The notes: generated by a model from the sequence alone, not told the origin. A stretch of 64,000 nt of DNA from Hedera helix (GCA_947179155.2 OX359269.1:54255524-54319523); one strand, 5' to 3'. Positions 1 through 13,186 are shown, counted from the first letter of the stretch. A program made the numbers and translations.

Positions 1-3000
1 TCAAGGCAATAAAATCTGACAGGCGAAAAAAGCTCAATCCGCATATGGAACAATTTTATAATCTTTTTAAGGAAAGGGCTCTAGAAAGAATAAAAGAGGG
101 GAGGGGGGGGGGGGGGGGGGGGAATGCATATAGTGTGAAATTGCTTTAGCACAATATTCATAACATTCTGGTATCTTGATGCCATACATAGTAAAATTTA
201 CAAACACAGATCATGCTAAGTGAAAGAAAAATAGATTAATAACCAAACGAAAGGAAGAGAGAGAAGAAAATAAAATAAAATCATATCAAATAGGTCTTTC
301 TGTGATTTTTCAATGAATTTCCATACTTTTACCCAATGAAGACATATACCAATACAGAGCAACTACAATCTTCTGCTAGTCTGTGCCTTGATTTAACAGG
401 CCCGAGACTGTGGGGACTTGGTTGTTATATTGATTGACAATAAGTAGTTCGATCAAATTTTCGTGAGCACAAAACGCAAAATTTACGAGGGCAGTTACCT
501 GAGTTTCAAGCTTGTAAGGATTAGGCAATTGATTTTCTTCCCAATCTTGTTGTCGGGGCCTCGATGTTAATCCCCAGCCAGGACGATCAAAAGCGACAAC
601 AGTACAACCAACTTGTCGAGCCAGGACACCCATTACATGCCTCCACGAGAAAACTCCCCCTCCAAATCCATGTACTAAAACAATGCCAAACTGGCCATTT
701 GCTTCAACATCTCGCACCAGCATTGGAAAGCTCAATCTACTCACTTTATTATAATCATCACTTCCATTTAGGCTCAAAATTGGAATTTCTTCAGAAAATA
801 CAGGAGAAGTTGGCCCATCTAGTAGTGGCGTATGGAGAGTGGAGGTTAGGAATTGATTACTAAAGCTCCTGTGAAGATGATACTGGCCTTTTGAAAATAC
901 ATTTAATGATGGCTTAGCAAGAAAGGTAGTAGAGGATAAGCAACGAGAAGGTGCACTAGGCAAGCTAAGCTTGTAGTGAAGGGTAAGTCCTTGGCAAGCC
1001 ATAAATAAGCTGTCAAAATCAGCTAATAATCTAACTGGGACTTCCCCTTCATTGTGAGTAATTCCAGCAGGCTTTCGCTTCATTTCACTGTCACTTTTTG
1101 GCGTCTTCCCTGCAACAGGAGTGGGAGATCGTGGAACCTTCTGGTAACTAGAAAATACACTTTTACAGGAAAGAACCTGCAATTATTATAGAGACTAATA
1201 GAACTTAGATAAAATAAATCGATTTGAACATCCCGGAATATGTAAAAGCTACAAAAGATATCTCTGCGCGGGCAGATTATCCACTAAGAGGACAATGTGA
1301 AAATGCAACCAGTGACAGCAAACTAATTGCATATAGTAGTTCGCACAGATCATAACATTCTGGTATCTTGATGCCATACATAGTAAAATTTACAAACACA
1401 GATCATGCTAAGTGAAAGAAAAATAGATTAATAACCAAACGAAAGGAAGAGAGAGAAGAAAATAAAATAAAATCATATCAAATAGGTCTTTCTGTGATTT
1501 TTCAATGAATTTCCATACTTTTACCCAATGAAGACATATACCAATACAGAGCAACTACAATCTTCTGCTAGTCTGTGCCTTGATTTAACAGGCCCGAGAC
1601 TGTGGGGACTTGGTTGTTATATTGATTGACAATAAGTAGTTCGATCAAATTTTCATGAGCACAAAACGCAAAATTTACGAGGGCAGTTACCTGAGTTTCA
1701 AGCTTGTAAGGATTAGGCAATTGATTTTCTTCCCAATCTTGTTGTCGGGGCCTCGATGTTAATCCCCAGCCAGGACGATCAAAAGCGACAACAGTACAAC
1801 CAACTTGTCGAGCCAGGACACCCATTACATGCCTCCACGAGAAAACTCCCCCTCCAAATCCATGTACTAAAACAATGCCAAACTGGCCATTTGCTTCAAC
1901 ATCTCGCACCAGCATTGGAAAGCTCAATCTACTCACTTTATTATAATCATCACTTCCATTTAGGCTCAAAATTGGAATTTCTTCAGAAAATACAGGAGAA
2001 GTTGGCCCATCTAGTAGTGGCGTATGGAGAGTGGAGGTTAGGAATTGATTACTAAAGCTCCTGTGAAGATGATACTGGCCTTTTGAAAATACATTTAATG
2101 ATGGCTTAGCAAGAAAGGTAGTAGAGGATAAGCAACGAGAAGGTGCACTAGGCAAGCTAAGCTTGTAGTGAAGGGTAAGTCCTTGGCAAGCCATAAATAA
2201 GCTGTCAAAATCAGCTAATAATCTAACTGGGACTTCCCCTTCATTGTGAGTAATTCCAGCAGGCTTTCGCTTCATTTCACTGTCACTTTTTGGCGTCTTC
2301 CCTGCAACAGGAGTGGGAGATCGTGGAACCTTCTGGTAACTAGAAAATACACTTTTACAGGAAAGAACCTGCAATTATTATAGAGACTAATAGAACTTAG
2401 ATAAAATAAATCGATTTGAACATCCCGGAATATGTAAAAGCTACAAAAGATATCTCTGCGCGGGCAGATTATCCACTAAGAGGACAATGTGAAAATGCAA
2501 CCAGTGACAGCAAACTAATTAGAAAGTAAGAGCATACACTACTGCTAACACAGGTTTTTTCTGAAAATTTCAAGCTGAATTCAAAAACAGTAATTCTATC
2601 TGCTGTTGATATGTTTGTGCTTACGAGACATGTTTACAGATAGAGGGATAATAAACTGTACCTTTTCCATGTTCAAAAACAAAAACAAGGTTCATAAACT
2701 TACTGATTCTGGATCAACTCGGTGAAACAAAAGTTTCCTCCTTGCTCTGCAGCTTGTACGGTAAGCAATAACAATATGACCTAGAGCAAAGACCACAGAC
2801 GAGAGAAACAAGACGGGCATCCCCCATGACTTCTTCAAATGAAGCTTCTGTTTTGACAGTGAAGATGAGGACGAAATTTCAGCCTCAGTTTGAGAATCAA
2901 CAGAGTAAACACAAGCCTTAACCGAAAGAAGAAGAATTGAAACAGAGGTAGATAGAGCTACAGTTCCCAGATATGGTCCATGTGAGAGAGCAGGCCCATC

Positions 3001-3902
3001 ACACATTGAATAAACACCTGCACCATACAAGAGTGTATAAATAAAATAAGACCTGAAAAGTCTTCTATGAAACTTGTGCAATGTTGATCATACTGAATAC
3101 TGAATACTGTTTTTTTTTTCCCCCAGTTTTATTTAATAATTATTCGTGTCGATCATCCTTTTACGTATTGAGTAATTTTTTTTATAGTTAATATCATACG
3201 TTTCACTCAGCCATTATTAGATAATAAGCTTGAGAGATAAACCACAAATACACTCAACACACATAAATACAACACAGAAATATTCAACAAGTATAAACTG
3301 AATGATAAACATATAAAGCATAAAAAAAAACTCTTTGCAGTTTGATATGGAGCTAAGCATGAAATTTGAGTAGCCAAAACCATCAAGTTATAAAAAGAAA
3401 TTTTCAAAATTCATATATGTCATCCAGAGAAATTAATCTTTTGCTACCATAAGTTTCTATAAGAAAATCCTAAATGTATTGGCTTCGTCAATGTATTTTC
3501 TACTAAACTTTTTTGGAAATTAAGCAAAAAAGCCGTAAAGGGCACTGCAAATAAAATGGGGAAAAAAGATACGAAAACCATTGTAAGCATATAGTATCCT
3601 AGAAAGAAAAAGGGAAATTTAAACAAAGCAAACCTACAGGTGATAAGCAGAGATCTGACGATAGAAACGAGAGGAATATCCGTCAAGGAAGTCTTGAAAG
3701 TGTATTTATGGAGATGCTCATTGAAGCTGTGACAACTCACGCAAGTAAAGCTTGAAATTAAGAGACAAGGCGCCATTATATCTCCAATTGCTACCAATAA
3801 TGGAAGGGACATAACCAGAAGGGACGCAACCATCGCCACCATGAAATATATAGTCCGTGCAATCCTCCGTACCTTTTCAATTCCACCCTTACCGCTGGCC
3901 AT
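1..3902 (-). CDS. Membrane-anchored alpha/beta-hydrolase, 5' part (partial at left edge)
   Basis: Plant alpha/beta-hydrolase resembling, from memory, Arabidopsis AT1G15490/AT1G80280; the substrate is unknown. Predicted exons on the minus strand: exon 1 3902-3638 (ATG at 3902), exon 2 3017-2704, exon 3 either 2368-1691 or 1176-499. Exons 1+2 make 579 nt (193 codons) and exon 3 makes 678 nt (226 codons), so every join keeps frame. The N-terminus (MASGKGGIEKVRR) is followed by hydrophobic segments at about residues 14-57, and exon 2 adds two more, which suggests a membrane anchor. The fold starts in exon 3 with the oxyanion motif HGFGGG and then AFDRPGWG. The nucleophile elbow and the acid/His residues would lie in later exons beyond position 1. 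Exon 3 is present twice in tandem (see repeats), so the intact structure is uncertain. Exon 1 donor T|GTAGGT and exon 2 acceptor GTGCAG were chosen because they give the family-like join around ITCVYS. Confidence 0.85.
103..122. repeat. poly(G) tract, 20 bp
   Basis: Uninterrupted run of 20 G after a purine-rich stretch, within an intron of the minus-strand hydrolase gene. Its length in an assembly is unreliable. Confidence 0.9.
158..1328. repeat. Tandem duplication, copy 1 (contains hydrolase exon 3)
   Basis: This 1171-bp unit matches 1350-2520 (offset 1192), and I found one difference: g463 versus a1655, a silent His codon change. It holds the complete exon 3 with its AG acceptor and GT donor plus flanking intron. 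A 21-bp spacer (1329-1349) separates the copies. Identity ends sharply at 158 and 1328. Confidence 0.97.
1350..2520. repeat. Tandem duplication, copy 2 (contains hydrolase exon 3)
   Basis: Second copy of the 1171-bp unit at 158-1328. It is the copy nearer to exons 1 and 2 of the minus-strand gene. Both splice sites of exon 3 (acceptor before 2368, donor after 1691) are identical to those of copy 1. Confidence 0.97.
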
Positions 3903-5676
3903 TTTTCCCAGTAATTATCTCAAAAATTAAACAGAAATCAAAAATAATAATTCTAGGATTTGAACTTGACACTCTGTCTCCCCGTTTAGAAATTCAAGTA
4001 GGACCCGAGAGATCGATAAGGGGAAAGTTTCGAACCCCTAGCCAATGATGAAACGACCGGCAACTCGTCCGCCATGCCGCGGACGGCAAGTATTAAGCAA
4101 CTTATGAGGACGTCATGGCTAGGGTTTCGCAGAGCTTTAATTTGTGTAATAGAAAAAAAGAAAAGTGGAGGACTCGGAGTTGTTCTTCGTTCGAAGTTTA
4201 TGCAGTGGTGTCGCCGGTTTTGTTGAAATCTCTCTCTTCTTTTGAACGTGCTTTTGGGATAAATTAATGGAGTATTTATTAGTATTGGGCGTTCTTTGGT
4301 CTCAGCGTTTAAATAAAACAAAATTACTTGCGACTACATTCTTTTAAGAATTAATTAATTAATTAATAATCTGACGCCCAACTGGAATTGCTGCCTCTTG
4401 CCTGCCAGCCAGTTTGACATACATTTTAATTTGGGAATTGATATTTGAGCTCTTCTATCATGAAATGATAATTAGACAGAAAAATTAAATATAAATATTT
4501 TATTATTTTATTTATTTTTATATTTAATTTAAAATAAATATAAAGTACTTATATTTAATTTTAATGTTCGCATAAAATTTTTCATTGATATTTTTAGAAG
4601 TATATTTTTTTACAAGTGAATCATTTTTAATTTTGTGAAAATATTAAATTTACTTATAAAATTAATTTAATATTTTTATAAACGAATCTCATTTTTTTTT
4701 TAATATCAATTCACTATTTTTTTTTAATCGGCATGATCAGTATGTAAAATCCGTCTTCAATCAATATTGTAAAAGGATAAATTTAATACGTCTAAAATTT
4801 AAGAGTAAAAGAAAAACACCCTTATTAATACAAATAGATATTACATACATTTCCAAAAAAAATCTCAACTCGTAAATTTTATATTTTGATGTGAATTTAT
4901 TTTATTTTCATTAATGTTTTAAACTCCATAAAATGTACTACCCCTTTCCTCTTTTTTAGAAATAATTTATTTCTTATATGTCATTTGTAAATTTTAGCTA
5001 AGAACTAATATCTTAGTTTTTCATATTTTCTCTAAACATAAAATAAATAAATAAATCATCTTTTTAATAAAAAAAAATTTTAAAAATATTGAAATTTTAA
5101 ACTCAAATTAATTAATTAGATAAAATATTAATTATTTTTTAAATTCATATACTTTTTTTTTAAATATCAATTAAAACAGAATAAAGTAAGTCCTGAACTA
5201 CAAAATGAATAACTCTACGCATGTCGGATCGGCTTATATCAAGTAGAGATGTCTTCGTGTAATTTCAATAAATTCAAATAATAAGTATAAACACGTAATA
5301 ATTAAATATTATATTTATTTATATTATTAAAAAGTAAGATATGAAATTAAAATTCATGTCATATTCTATTTTTTAATAATATAAATAGATGTAGTATTTA
5401 AAATAATATTTATAGTTATTGTGTATACAGTTTTGTCCAAATTCAAAGGGTATTATAACGTGTTCATGTTGCACCCCATTCTGACCAAAAAAAATAGCAT
5501 GGATAAAGCATTTTTTATACAAATTTATTATTTCAAAAAATAAATCACAAATTGAATATTAAAATTTTTAAATAAATAAAATCTAAGTCATATGAGACTG
5601 GAACCGTGAGAGTATTGCGTTTAGCCGTTTAGGAGTACTTCTTAAGACATAATTTGGGTGGCCTCCGACGGTCACA
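3903..5676. other. Intergenic, AT-rich; promoter side of the hydrolase gene
   Basis: No gene recognised. About the first 400 bp lie upstream of the minus-strand hydrolase ATG and should hold its 5' UTR and promoter. The remainder is very AT-rich and includes an inverted repeat near 5285-5435. Confidence 0.6.
5285..5435. repeat. AT-rich foldback (MITE-like)
   Basis: Two arms of roughly 50 bp around TTTATATTATTAAAAA and its complement flank a short loop, with several mismatches. Similar AT-rich foldbacks occur near 45770, 47825 and 48140. No target duplication was established. Confidence 0.4.
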
Positions 5677-5685
5677 AATTTTAAA

Positions 5686-7135
5686 GGACTAATGACAAAA
5701 TTATTCTCTTAAATTTAATCAAAAATTAATTTGCTTTTTAAAATTTAAAAATTATCAATCAGTATCTTTAAATATATTAAAACAATAATGTTGTTTCTTT
5801 TTATCAATTCAGCCAAATTATTCACTGGAGATGGACACTTGTCATTAAATGGTGAAGTTGCTACGAATTGGATACGAATTTGAAGTATTCAACCTATAAC
5901 CATAAGTATATACTATTATATGCGTGTGTGTATATATAATTAATTCTAAGACTAAGTTAATATTAAAATTAAAACTAATTTAACATTGAAGCCAAATCGC
6001 AATAAAACTCAATTAAATTTAATGAAATTTCTTGATCTCTCTTCCCACCAAACAAACAATTTAATTAGCAACCAAACCAAATCAACATTGACGATTATCA
6101 ACATACGGCACCAACCAAATTAAAGATTATCAATATACGGTAGCAACCAAATCAACTGGGTCTTGATCTCATGCATCTTTGACAAACAAACTAAATTAAC
6201 AAGCACATTGCGCCGAAGATTGTGAATTAGTTGGGTTCTTGCCTTGTTTTTGCATCTTGACGACGAATTTTGGTGGATTCGACCAAGTATATCACAGCAA
6301 TAGCAGGACTGTAAGTTCTTCTATTTCTCATTTTCTTTTTTAATATATTATGTCGATCGGGCTTTCAATGAAGTTTGGTAGTGATTGAGAAATATTTGAT
6401 GAGGAATTTAATATCTATATTTTGTCTTATTTGGGACTCATGATGTACAATTTGTGTTTTTTAGTTGTTATTGCTTGGGGGTTATAATAAATTTAGGAAT
6501 TTCGATAGGAATTTGTTGAAATTCCATCATGAATTCATTGATTTGGGATTATGATGAACTTAAGGTTTGACATGAGGAAGAAGAAGATGGACAACTTGAA
6601 TTGAGGAAGATGGAAGCGCCCAAAATTTATTTTGTTATGATTTTTTGCTTATTTTTTTTTATATTAACTTTATTATTTAAAAACAAAATCTTAAAAATGC
6701 ATTTAATTGATTTTATTATTGATGATGTTGATGATTTTGATTTTGTCATTGCATTTGATTGATTTTGTTATTGATTATGTTGATGAGTTTGATTTTGTAA
6801 TTAATTTGATACTGATTTTTTGGAGATTGATTTTGTCATTGATTATGTTGATGAGTTTGATTTTGAAATTAATTTGATGTTGATTTTTTGGAGGATTTTA
6901 TTTTGGGGCAATAATTGGTTAATACAAGTCAAATTCGAGTCAAAAATGAATTTAGAAGGTCAAAATACTTGAGAGGAAGTCGAAACATATTTTCAGTTCA
7001 AAATTGACCGGAGTTGTTGGAGGGGAACAAAATTATTGTATTAAAATACTTAAAGGTATTAATTGACTATTTCTAAACATTAAAAAACAAATTACTTATC
7101 GACTAAATTTAGAGGGACAATTTTGTTATTAGTCC
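5686..7135. mobile_element. Non-autonomous Mutator-like element (MULE), 1450 bp
   Basis: The ends begin GGACTAAT and finish ATTAGTCC. The terminal inverted repeats can be followed with mismatches for about 110 bp (left arm 5686-5800, right arm 7020-7135). Both sides carry the identical 9-bp sequence AATTTTAAA (5677-5685 and 7136-7144), the target-duplication length typical of Mutator elements. I saw no transposase. The interior has a pair of 68-bp tandem units at 6758-6894. Arm divergence suggests an old insertion although the target duplication is still perfect. Confidence 0.85.
6758..6894. repeat. Two tandem units of about 68 bp inside the MULE
   Basis: Two adjacent copies, 6758-6825 and 6826-6894, share TTGATTATGTTGATGAG and the ending TTTTTTGGAG with a few substitutions. 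A shorter related piece lies just upstream (6714-6757). Confidence 0.7.
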
Positions 7136-7144
7136 AATTTTAAA

Positions 7145-8336
7145 TATTTTACATTTACTAGAATAATCAACAATTTCAACGGCACACATCATGTTTGGCA
7201 ATATGAGATTTGCCATCTTTGTACCCGTTTTTTTTTATTTTTGTTCGTAATATTGTACATTCATCATAAGTTGTAAATAACTCAAATTGAATTGAACTTT
7301 AATTTATCGGGTTTAAATATGTTTAAAAAGTTAAATTGGTTGAATTTTAAACAAATACGAATAACAAACAAGTTGAGTTCGAGTCGAACAAACATATATC
7401 GAACCTAATTAAACTTAAACTAGCTCATTTAATTTTTTATTATAAAAATAAATAAAAATAATTACTTAAATATTAAAGGTGGATGGGTTCGATCCAAATA
7501 GCCAGCTATTTAAATTCGGTAAGTTTTCACTAAATAGGCAAATGAAGTTACTTAAGTTAGAGTCGCACCTAGTCGAGAGCTGAGTTGCCTAATTTGTTGT
7601 ACTTACAAGAAACACAATGAAAGTTTTAAATAATACCAGCACGAAAATGGGATGATACGGATGATAAGAAGAACACTTGCGGCACGTGGGCTAGTCACTA
7701 TTAATTACCATTTATATATATATATATATATTTTTTTTTATTTCAATTCCAAGACTTTCTGAAGTGTACAGAAGACATTTTTATCCGCTAACAATTTGCT
7801 CGCTCATGAACAATAAATTAATTAATCCTTAATTTTTATTACAAAAAAGAGTTTTATTTATCATTATTTTAGTGATAGTTAAATACATAAAATAAAAATA
7901 TATTTTTAAATTCACCAATTCTATAAAATAAAATTCATCTTTTTCGCAACAGCTATGATGATTCTTTCTAGGAGACTAATCCAAATAGCGATGAAGGTGT
8001 GTACCTTTTTCTTTTTCACACCCTCTCTAAAAAATTATTCAATGTCTCTCTTTTTGTATATAAGAGTAAAATTCACAAGTGGTGAAATTTTTATAGATCT
8101 TACTGTTATATAAAAAAGAGAAAAATATTATTTATTTACTCTTAAGACACCGAATAATTTCTTCACTCTCTCTCTTTTTTATTTTTTATTTTTTTTTAAC
8201 TAGAAAGACGAAATAAAAAACCCCGCCAATAATTAATTAAAGGAGGTACAGTTAATTAGTTAATCACAACCGGCAATGAAAGGAATCTAATGAAAATCAA
8301 TAGGATTAATGGCCCCAAACCATAGAGATTGATTTA

Positions 8337-8397
<61 letters not shown>

Positions 8398-9393
8398 TGT
8401 CTTGCATAAAGTTTGTCATAGTACATATAATTAAGTTGTTGGTGAATATGGATTGAGAAGAAATAAAAAGTAGTGGAGTATATATTATTGAATTAATGGT
8501 CCCCTCGGCCCCACTAGACAATATTCCACCCACCATATTAGTGAAAGAGATATTCACGTTCTGTCCTTTTACTTGCTTGGGAGGTAAGTATCCCACGATT
8601 ATAAGTTGAAACGGATTCTGGGAGTGCTGTGAGTTTGATCAAGGTAGGAAATATCAAAAATTATCCTAATGAAGGGTTGATTTAGAACCGCAAATTTCTT
8701 ATGAGGAAACCATGGACCATTCGAATCATGCACACCACAAGATAAGGAAATAGACGTGCGGATTCACTTGCGACTTTAAGCCACTGTTCTAATTATATAA
8801 TATTCTTTCCTTTTTATTATATAAACCGTTTTAAAAGAATTTTTTTTTTATAATATAAAATATTTTACATATATTTAGTACAATTTATTTTTATCATTTT
8901 TTACTTTATTCCTAAAAAATGGAGTAAGTAAGAGAGAGGAGAAAAAATAATTAATTAGTGCATGAGTAGTAATAAAATTTTAAATCAATATTAATTACCT
9001 AAAATTAAAATTAATAAAATTTTGTAATACGTGTGATTAATAGAATTTAAATATGGGCGAATTACAATAAACATAATGCAAAAGTAGAATTGAACAATGA
9101 TAGTGCATAACTTTAATACAAAAAAGAATTTATAGCATGTTGGTCATACATAATCATGATCACACACAACAAAGTATAACTGAATTGAATCAAACGTAAT
9201 TGAATTTGTTACCAAAATTGAGACAGAAGTGAAAAGAAACGAAGCCGGAGATTAGAGTGAGGTACGTTAAACGCTAATCTCTTTAAGGTTTAGTTTTGCC
9301 CAATCTCAGGTGCCTAACTTCAATGAGCAACAACCTCTCAAGATACAACGCTCCTCAAGCACAAGCAAGTGACACTTCAATGCAAGCGGACTC
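7145..9393. other. Intergenic, AT-rich, no gene seen
   Basis: No coding region could be supported. The stretch is AT-rich with homopolymer runs and one long (AT)n microsatellite at 8339-8394. The short open frame crossing that microsatellite is not credible. Confidence 0.6.
8339..8394. repeat. (AT)n microsatellite, 56 bp
   Basis: 28 uninterrupted AT dinucleotides. Confidence 0.95.
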
Positions 9394-9401
9394 AATCGAA
9401 C

Positions 9402-10021
9402 TAGGGGTGAGTATAGTGCAGTTTGAAGCCTAAACCGCACATAAAACCGCTTAGGTGTGGTTTGACAAATTCAAAACCGCACATGAAATCGCTTGTGATT
9501 GGTGCGGTGCAGTTTTGAATCGTGCGGTGCGGTTTCGATTCCAAAATCAATTGAAACAATTAAATTTTATGCAATTTAAATTAACAATTTAACATCACAC
9601 AATATTAAATACCACTTTTATAACACACACAACTTTACTTATAATATCTTGTCTAAACAAAAATAAAATAGAAGTTACATAAGGGATAATTTCGAATGGA
9701 TTAATTAAAAATTTCTTCTCATGTATGAAAATTCTAAACAAAGATAATTACATGAGGGATAATTTCAAAATGGATTAATTGAAGGGTGACTTCCATAATA
9801 ATACTTCTTGATATGGTTCATGTTGAAAATAATCAAACAATGGGGGGGGGAAATGGTGCAGTGCGATTTTTCCAAGTGCGATTTTGCCTAGAAACCAAAC
9901 TCAAACCGCAAATTCGATTTTTCAACCCACCTAAAACCACCACATACGCCAGAACCGTTGGTGCGGTTTGTGAGATTTTTGGTGCGATTTCGGGGCTAAA
10001 TCAATTTTTTGCTCACCCCTA
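9402..10021. mobile_element. Non-autonomous hAT-type element, 620 bp
   Basis: It begins TAGGGGTGAGTA and ends TTGCTCACCCCTA, giving short terminal inverted repeats. It is flanked on both sides by a perfect 8-bp target duplication, AATCGAAC (9394-9401 and 10022-10029), the length expected for hAT transposons. Inside are several copies of a motif like GTGCGGT and its complement ACCGCAC, which may be subterminal repeats. No transposase is present. Confidence 0.88.
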
Positions 10022-10029
10022 AATCGAAC

Positions 10030-12358
10030 CAATAAGAACAACACTCTTTAGACTTTTGAATACAAGAATTGACCTGGAAAGAGAGAAATCAATATATATG
10101 TTTCTTCTTATTTTCTTGTTGTGTATTTTAACCAAATTTGAACCTATCTATATAAAGAAGAAGTTCAGCAACCAACACCCCAAAAAATCAGAGCTAAATG
10201 GCTGGATTTACGGGCTTGTTACAACCTCCATTTAACTGACTCTATTGGGCCAGAAAGAACACTTACCACGAATTACGGGCAGAGTAACATACTTTTTGAC
10301 TAATTCAATTCCCACAATCCCCTACCATTGAATGGAAAAAGACCACAATTCTGACACAAAGTAAAGTCTGAGAGTACAGTAAAAAGAGTACTGCATCGGG
10401 ATAAGTAGTTTTTAACTTTGAACCTTCTTTAGTAAAAACCTATCGAACTTAACCAGTCAATGGACTGATACCTTAAGCTACCAGTTGTTTATGTAAGCTC
10501 AGTTAATAGACCTCACACAGTACTAATCCAATTCAAATTGATTATCGGTTCATTTTTTTTGACCCTGAACATCTTGGATTCAGTGAATGCTTTAGAAAAC
10601 CAAGCCTTGGTAGATTTTTATAAAGTCGGCCTTACTCTTCATTCACATAGGTGGTGTCCTAATATGAGTATCTCATATACCCATTTATATATCACAAGAT
10701 ATAGCCACCATTAAAAGCATAGCTTAACCTGTACACATTTGTATGTAACACTTAGTGTATCCAAGGACTGAGACAACATAAATCCAAAGTCTTTCTCATT
10801 CGAGTTACACAAAACTTTTGTGTTCCTATTAAACTTAGTCATTGTGATCTCCAATCGCTAGGTTAGGTTTCAATCTAGGTAACTCATGGGTTTAAGGCTT
10901 TTAATCCTATTCCCTTCGATGCGCAATTGACTTGCTCTCGACTCAACCCTTTTATAAATGGATCCACTAGGTTATTTTTTTATTTCACAAAGTCAATGGA
11001 AATCGTTCCATTAGAAAACAGCTTTGTAATAACCATGAATTTATAAATAATATAATTAATGGAAATAAAAATTTATTTAAAAATAATTGTGTGTACTTAT
11101 GTGTCTACATGTGTTATGGAATCAATAATTCAAGTAAATCGAATTAATTATGTGACAAGTAAGAAATCAAGTGATGATTGTGAATGAGCTTAGGTTATAA
11201 TTGACTAAGCTTATGAATTAAGCCTAGTGTGGCATAATTGTGTTAATGAATTAATTAAGTGTTTAATTAATTCATGGAAGATGATTAAAATAAATTTAAT
11301 ATGATAATGAAGTGAATTATAAATTAAGTTTATTAATAAAGTTTATGTATTTTGAGAATATATTTAGTGGACAATTAATATTAATTAACTCAATATATGT
11401 GTATGTAAAGCGAGATAATAAGGCTAATACTTGAATTGTTATTAAGTCTGCTAAGTAGATTGTCAAATAACTTAGCCCAAGGTTGGGTATTATAAGTCCA
11501 ATGAGAATACTAAATCATGATCTAATTAAATGGTCCAAATTAATGACCACTTTTCTAAAATACTTGCATAAAAATAAATAAATAAATAAATAATAACTTA
11601 ATTAAACAATCACTTGTAAATAAGGTTCAATATTCCTATAAAATTAAATAAAAAAAATTAATAATTCATAATAAAAAAATTTAAAATTTATGTATAAAAG
11701 AATACTCTTAATTATGTCTCAAAACACCTATTTATAGATTACATAATTTATCTTAAAAATTTAATAAAAATATTAAAAAATAAAATAATTAATTAATATT
11801 CCTAGTATAAATTACTGTCGGAACTTTAATTATAACCATCCTTGTAGCTGGAACCACACGGAATTGTAAACTGCTGAAGGAATGAGCCCGAAAAACCTGG
11901 CGAACTTAAAAGTGAAAGTGGGACCCAACCTTGAAAAGAACCCAAACTCTCTACATCGACAAATGTAATTTAACACGTTAAAAGAAAATATATAGATGAA
12001 AGAATATAAAAATAAATTTCATCTATATATATAATAGACGTCATGTAGTTGTACAAATAAAATTTTGTCTATATAAAGTTAATAGATACCGGTTATATAT
12101 ACTTTGTAACGTAAATTAATTTACTTATATTTTTATATAATTTGTGTACCCTATACATTATTTATTGAATAATTTATTTTGAAATTATTGGCATTATTTG
12201 AAAGATAATGAGTAATTAAATGGCATACAAATTTATTTTTATTTTAAATTATTTTCTTACGTTTCCAAATGATCAAGTCCGAACATTGCTTGCCTTAATG
12301 ACCAACTCCTCACTCATTGTCCCAACAACCCCCGACGACTATTCAAGAAAAGGATATG
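10030..12358. other. Intergenic; moderately complex repeat-like sequence 10.1-10.98 kb, AT-rich remainder
   Basis: No gene could be supported. The sequence between about 10100 and 10980 has normal base composition, lacks long open frames and looks like the non-coding part of a retroelement relic, but I cannot assign it. From 10980 to 12358 it is AT-rich with nothing recognisable. Confidence 0.4.
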
Positions 12359-12579
12359 GGTAAATTACATATTTTAGTACATTTTTAAAAATAATTATAA
12401 TAATAGTGTATCTATAAAATAATTACAAAAGTAATATATTTTTTCATATTTATTTATAAAATTAATATATTATATTCAGTATTCCTTTAATTTAAGTGAA
12501 TATTTTAAATTTTAAATTTTAAATATCTTTACTGACATCCTTATCTTACAAAAGAAGCAAAAATTTATTTCCTCAGAAT

Positions 12580-13186
12580 TCATCCACCCGCCTCCTCTCT
12601 CTCCCCTCTATTGCCGACCACCACTCCCAGCCGCCGCCTCCTCTCTATCCCCTCTACTGCCGACCACCACCCCCAGCCGCCGCCTCCTCCCTCTCCCCTC
12701 TCCTGCCGACCACCACCCTCATCCGTCGCTCCACTCCCATGGCCGCCTCCCCTCCCCCTCCCCCGCCTACCTCCCCCTACTCCAGATATCCCCTCCCGCC
12801 TGCCCACCTGCACCGCCTGCCCCTTCCTCAGCCGTCCCTCTCCCCTCTCTTGCCGACCACCACCCATAGCCGCCGCCTCCCCTCCCCCGCCTCCCTTTCC
12901 CTCCAGATCTCCCCTCCCCCGCCTGCCCCCTCCCCCTCCCCCTTTCCCAGCCGTCGACCCACTCCCATGGCCGCCTCCCTCCCCCTCCAAATCTCCCCTC
13001 CCCCGCCTGCCCCCTCCGCTTCCCCCTTCCCCAGCCGCCGACCCACTCCGGCCCCGTCCCTCCTCCCCTCCACCACAACCCCCCACCCCCTCCGACCACC
13101 AACCCCCAGCCGCCGCCTCCCCTCCCCTCCCCTGCCCCCTCCCGCCTCCCCCTTCCCCAGCCGCTGACCCCCACTCCCGCCGTCGT
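12580..13186. repeat. C-rich (proline-codon-rich) low-complexity tract
   Basis: About 600 bp made almost entirely of CCC, CCTC, CCGCC and similar words, with loosely repeated units of about 50 bp around GCCGACCACCAC and AGCCGCCGCCTCC. It is open in several frames on both strands only because the composition excludes stops. No frame has a domain, so I do not call a gene. Confidence 0.8.

Noticed and set aside
564..863. Plus-strand 99-codon frame, repeated at 1756-2055
   Set aside because: It lies antisense to hydrolase exon 3 and is simply duplicated with it.
3986..4321. Minus-strand frame upstream of the hydrolase ATG
   Set aside because: It sits in the probable 5' leader, has no domain and is out of context for a separate gene.
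8306..8596. 96-codon minus frame containing an IY repeat
   Set aside because: Most of it is the translated (AT)n microsatellite.
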